Part shown: piece by piece, positions 61,252 to 64,000 of the stretch | How positions within the stretch are numbered: the first letter of the stretch is position 1 | How the letters are laid out: every line of letters starts with the position of its first letter | NCBI GenBank assembly: GCA_965222105.1 | Contig: CBDCTQ010000028.1 | Coordinates: 74,902-138,901 of the forward strand | Source of the DNA: CALGLS01 sp965222105 | GTDB taxonomy: Bacteria; Bacteroidota; Bacteroidia; Chitinophagales; Saprospiraceae | Direction: 5' to 3' | DNA length: 64,000 bases | Position numbers and translations under genes: made by a program | Notes under the pieces: generated by a model | Told to the model about the DNA's origin: nothing | Seen by the model: the letters and a program-made list of their open reading frames with translations, nothing else | The model's database searches: none

Positions 61252-63996
61252 CTATTCCAAATCAAGAGATTTCATATCTCCCATAGCTATAAATTGTGCC
61301 CAATAGTATGGAGAACTAAATTTTTCACTATTTATTAATTTAAGCTTAGCCTCCCTTAAAGCATCATCTTTCCTTGTACCTTTTGCTAAATTTCGGTAAA
61401 AATTGAGCATTAATTCTTTGGTTGATTTTTCTTCTACTTTTCCTAATGTAGTAATAACACTTTTGGCACCAGCATAGCATATAGCTCGTGCAATACTGAA
61501 AGGAGGTTCACCTGCAAGATTTTTCCCTTCACTCCCCATACAAAGACTCAACACTACCATCTCACAATCTAAATTTAATTCATAAATTTCTCTTACGCTT
61601 AATAAATCTGAACGCTCTAATGAATCTGAAGGAGAATAAAATACAATAGAATTAATTTCTGAATCAAACTTACTATCTATACCATGAGTACTTAAGTGGA
61701 TTATTAAGTAATCTTGGGCATGTTGAATGAAATTTTCTTTGTTTGCTTCTCTGTTTTTTATTATATTGCCATTAATAATTTGGTTCAAATCCGATACTTC
61801 TTGTATATTCAATAATAAAGGGTTTATTTTTTCATCGATGTCTCCCTTATAGTGATCCGGTAATGTTTGTTGTTTTTCAAAGAGTGGAGCAAAATATAAA
61901 GCTCCTTTTTTTTCATTATTATCAATTGACTTGTTCAATTGTTGAAAAAGCATTCTTAGTGAATAGGCATAACTTATTGTATAATCATTTAAAAAATAAT
62001 ATGGCTTAGCTAAACCAGATGTAGACATTTCTTTTATTAAAATTTCAAAAGGTAACTTCCATAAAACATCATCAGGCATAATTATTATTTTTGTTCCAGC
62101 CTTTAAAGTTCCTACTGGAGCAAAAAGTCGTTGATAGAGTTTATATGAATCCATAAATATTTTATTGCTTGGATCATTATTTTCAGCAGCAGTTTTTGAT
62201 TTGAAAATTTCAGAAACTCTATTTACTCTATCTTTTAATTCTTGTTTTGAAATTAGTATTGAATCAAAATTAATATTATTTGAAGATATTTGAAAAATGA
62301 AAGTTATAGTATCTCCAACAAAATATTCCAAAGCAATTTGGTTTTTATTATTGAAAATTCCTTTCTGAATTTCCAAAATATTATTTTCTTCAGAATGAAA
62401 ATTAGTTTTTGTCTGTTCACTTTGTAATCTTCTCAGTCTGTCCTTTACCTCTTTTTTTTCAGTCCTAATTTTAAAAGGAACTGTTCTATTGTTAGCCTCT
62501 AATTCAATAATTTTTATATCTAAGTCCGCTTCTTTCCTTTTTAGAATTTTAATAGAATCTTGGTCTATATTTTGATTTCTTTTATATCCATCTAGCAAAA
62601 TCATTGATTTGCTATTCTCAGCAAAATCTAAGGCTTTTCGTGAGTAAAATTTATTACCAGTAAGATGATACATTTCAAAAAATGTTCTGATTGCACCTTC
62701 ATAAATACTTTTTGATTTTTTTACAATCCTTCTTTTATCTTTATCAAATAAATCTTTTTTTCTAATCTTGGTTAAAATGGAATCAAGGAGATCATATACT
62801 TGATCAGCCCTTTCCAAATATTTAATATCTTTATTTGTGCGATATAGATGAAATAAACATAAGGCTTTTGAATTCAAAGAATTAATTATTTTGTTTTCGT
62901 TTTCAATATCATTTAATTGAGGAATACTAAATGTACTAGTATATTTAAATTTTGAGTTACAAGAATTTTTAATTGATTCATTATAATAAGTAATAGCCTT
63001 TTCATAATTCTTTAATTGAAAATATATATCTCCCCGATTATTATTAATCATTCTTAAACCATCTGAATCATTTAATTTAGAATAAATTTTTTCGGCACTC
63101 TTCAACACTTCTTCAGCCTTCTGAAAACTTGAATCTTTTATTAGTGTAATAGCATAATTATTAAGGTGTCCTGCTTTTATCTTTTCTTCACCAAGTTGAT
63201 TATTTAATTCAATAGCCTTAGCATGATATAACTTTGCTGAGTCTAAAGAATTGTGAATTTCATACGCCTTTCCGCCAGTATCATAAATATTGGCAAGTAG
63301 TAAGGAATCCTCATAATTAAGTTTTATATCCTTAATTGTACTATATGCAAAATGAAAATTTTTAATCGCTAAGTCTGATTCACCCAAATCAGAATAAACA
63401 TTAGAAATATCCATATAAGCTCTCGACAAAAAGGATTTATCTTGATTTTGAAATAATGTAATAGCAGTTTGATAAAAATTAATAACAGTATGTACATCTG
63501 TCATCCCTAAATCGTATAACCATCCAAGATATTGAAGAATGACCCCAAGTTTAGCAGAATTATTGTTTTTTGTTTTCCACAATTGAAAAGCTGAATCTAA
63601 GGTGTTTTTGGATAATTGAAAAGCTTCCTTTTTAGTTTCGTCGTCGTTCGAGTTAGATCCTAACCAGTAATAACTTTCTCCAATATTGGATAGTGTATGA
63701 ATAATTAATGAATCGCTTTCCGAAAATAGAAGTTTACGAAACTTTAAAGCTTTTTCTGCAAAAAATATAGCAGAAGTATCTTCTCCAATACCGGCATAGA
63801 GAACTCCAATTTTATGATTACAAAACGCTTGAAAAGAAGGAAAGTAATTTGAATTATTTATTAATTTCACTAATTCGACCTTTAGATTTTCTACCAATGT
63901 AGGTGATCTATCTTCATTATATGAAGAATTCTCTTCAATTTGTTCCATCAATGATTTTCCTTTAAACTCAATATTCTTTAGTATTTTTTCATACAT
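61252..63996 (-). CDS. TPR-CHAT caspase-like protease, N-terminus possibly truncated
   Basis: At least 914 residues. An ATG lies at 63996, but the frame remains open to the window edge, so the real start may be outside. Residues about 45-350 are tetratricopeptide repeats (HKIGVLYAGIGEDTSAIFFA, AYMDISNVYSDLGESDLAIK, NNRGDIYFQLKNYEKAITYY), then a helical linker with a coiled coil at about 470-550, then a CHAT domain (about 640-914). The caspase-like dyad is present: His771 (HLSTHG) and Cys819 (LSLCMG, in the place of the common LSACxTG). Such proteins are found in signalling and defence modules. Gene is strongly A+T-rich. Confidence 0.85.
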   Translation of the reverse strand: MYEKILKNIEFKGKSLMEQIEENSSYNEDRSPTLVENLKVELVKLINNSNYFPSFQAFCNHKIGVLYAGIGEDTSAIFFAEKALKFRKLLFSESDSLIIHTLSNIGESYYWLGSNSNDDETKKEAFQLSKNTLDSAFQLWKTKNNNSAKLGVILQYLGWLYDLGMTDVHTVINFYQTAITLFQNQDKSFLSRAYMDISNVYSDLGESDLAIKNFHFAYSTIKDIKLNYEDSLLLANIYDTGGKAYEIHNSLDSAKLYHAKAIELNNQLGEEKIKAGHLNNYAITLIKDSSFQKAEEVLKSAEKIYSKLNDSDGLRMINNNRGDIYFQLKNYEKAITYYNESIKNSCNSKFKYTSTFSIPQLNDIENENKIINSLNSKALCLFHLYRTNKDIKYLERADQVYDLLDSILTKIRKKDLFDKDKRRIVKKSKSIYEGAIRTFFEMYHLTGNKFYSRKALDFAENSKSMILLDGYKRNQNIDQDSIKILKRKEADLDIKIIELEANNRTVPFKIRTEKKEVKDRLRRLQSEQTKTNFHSEENNILEIQKGIFNNKNQIALEYFVGDTITFIFQISSNNINFDSILISKQELKDRVNRVSEIFKSKTAAENNDPSNKIFMDSYKLYQRLFAPVGTLKAGTKIIIMPDDVLWKLPFEILIKEMSTSGLAKPYYFLNDYTISYAYSLRMLFQQLNKSIDNNEKKGALYFAPLFEKQQTLPDHYKGDIDEKINPLLLNIQEVSDLNQIINGNIIKNREANKENFIQHAQDYLIIHLSTHGIDSKFDSEINSIVFYSPSDSLERSDLLSVREIYELNLDCEMVVLSLCMGSEGKNLAGEPPFSIARAICYAGAKSVITTLGKVEEKSTKELMLNFYRNLAKGTRKDDALREAKLKLINSEKFSSPYYWAQFIAMGDMKSLDLE

Positions 63997-64000
63997 TTTT

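Overview
The window reads as chromosomal DNA of a free-living Bacteroidota, most likely a member of the Saprospiria (Lewinella/Haliscomenobacter-like; this placement is inference). The signs are type IX secretion (T9SS) sorting domains on secreted proteins, a giant protein with a gliding-motility-type C-terminus, a DUF4836-type lipoprotein, promoters of the Bacteroidota TAnnTTTG type, a type VI secretion cluster of the Bacteroidota kind (T6SSiii), and dispersed G+C-rich palindromes between genes.

Region 1 (1-13 kb) holds housekeeping and envelope genes: the 3' part of peptidase T, a DinB-fold protein, an OmpA-like protein, tsaD, a bactofilin, a secreted M14 carboxypeptidase, a thiolase, an SdiA-regulated-type propeller lipoprotein, an RlpA/SPOR protein, a small lipoprotein and ruvB. 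Region 2 (13-27 kb) is dominated by two very large minus-strand genes: a 2989-residue T9SS-type surface protein containing a roughly 392-residue tandem duplication, and a secreted protein of about 1495 residues that I cannot assign. An IS481-like transposase relative that lacks most of its catalytic triad follows.

Region 3 (28.8-38.1 kb) is a surface polysaccharide cluster: two SGNH hydrolases flanking an MBOAT O-acyltransferase, three family-2 glycosyltransferases, and an initiating sugar transferase fused to a degenerate receiver-like domain and sitting beside a stand-alone response regulator. Region 4 (38.5-45.3 kb) holds lipoproteins, a T9SS protein made of ~29-residue repeats, an intact ISAs1-type insertion sequence with inverted repeats and a target duplication, a beta-propeller lipoprotein and an outer membrane protein.

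Region 5 (45.3-45.9 kb) is a tRNA locus: intact tRNA-Gly(GCC) preceded by two 5'-half copies and followed by one 3'-half copy, each joined to a dispersed palindrome, then tRNA-Leu(TAA). Region 6 (46.1-64 kb) is visibly more AT-rich and looks like an island beside these tRNAs. It contains a frameshifted gene, a 14-gene minus-strand T6SSiii-like operon (sheath TssB/TssC, tube Hcp, spike VgrG, PAAR tip, baseplate TssF/TssK and a probable TssG, a TssN-like membrane protein, a propeller-OmpA protein, a membrane-anchored coiled-coil protein and several unknowns), then a subtilisin-like lipoprotein facing a TPR-CHAT caspase-like protease that runs off the window. TssE, the TssH/ClpV ATPase and TssJ/L/M are not visible here; absence of TssJ/L/M is normal for T6SSiii.
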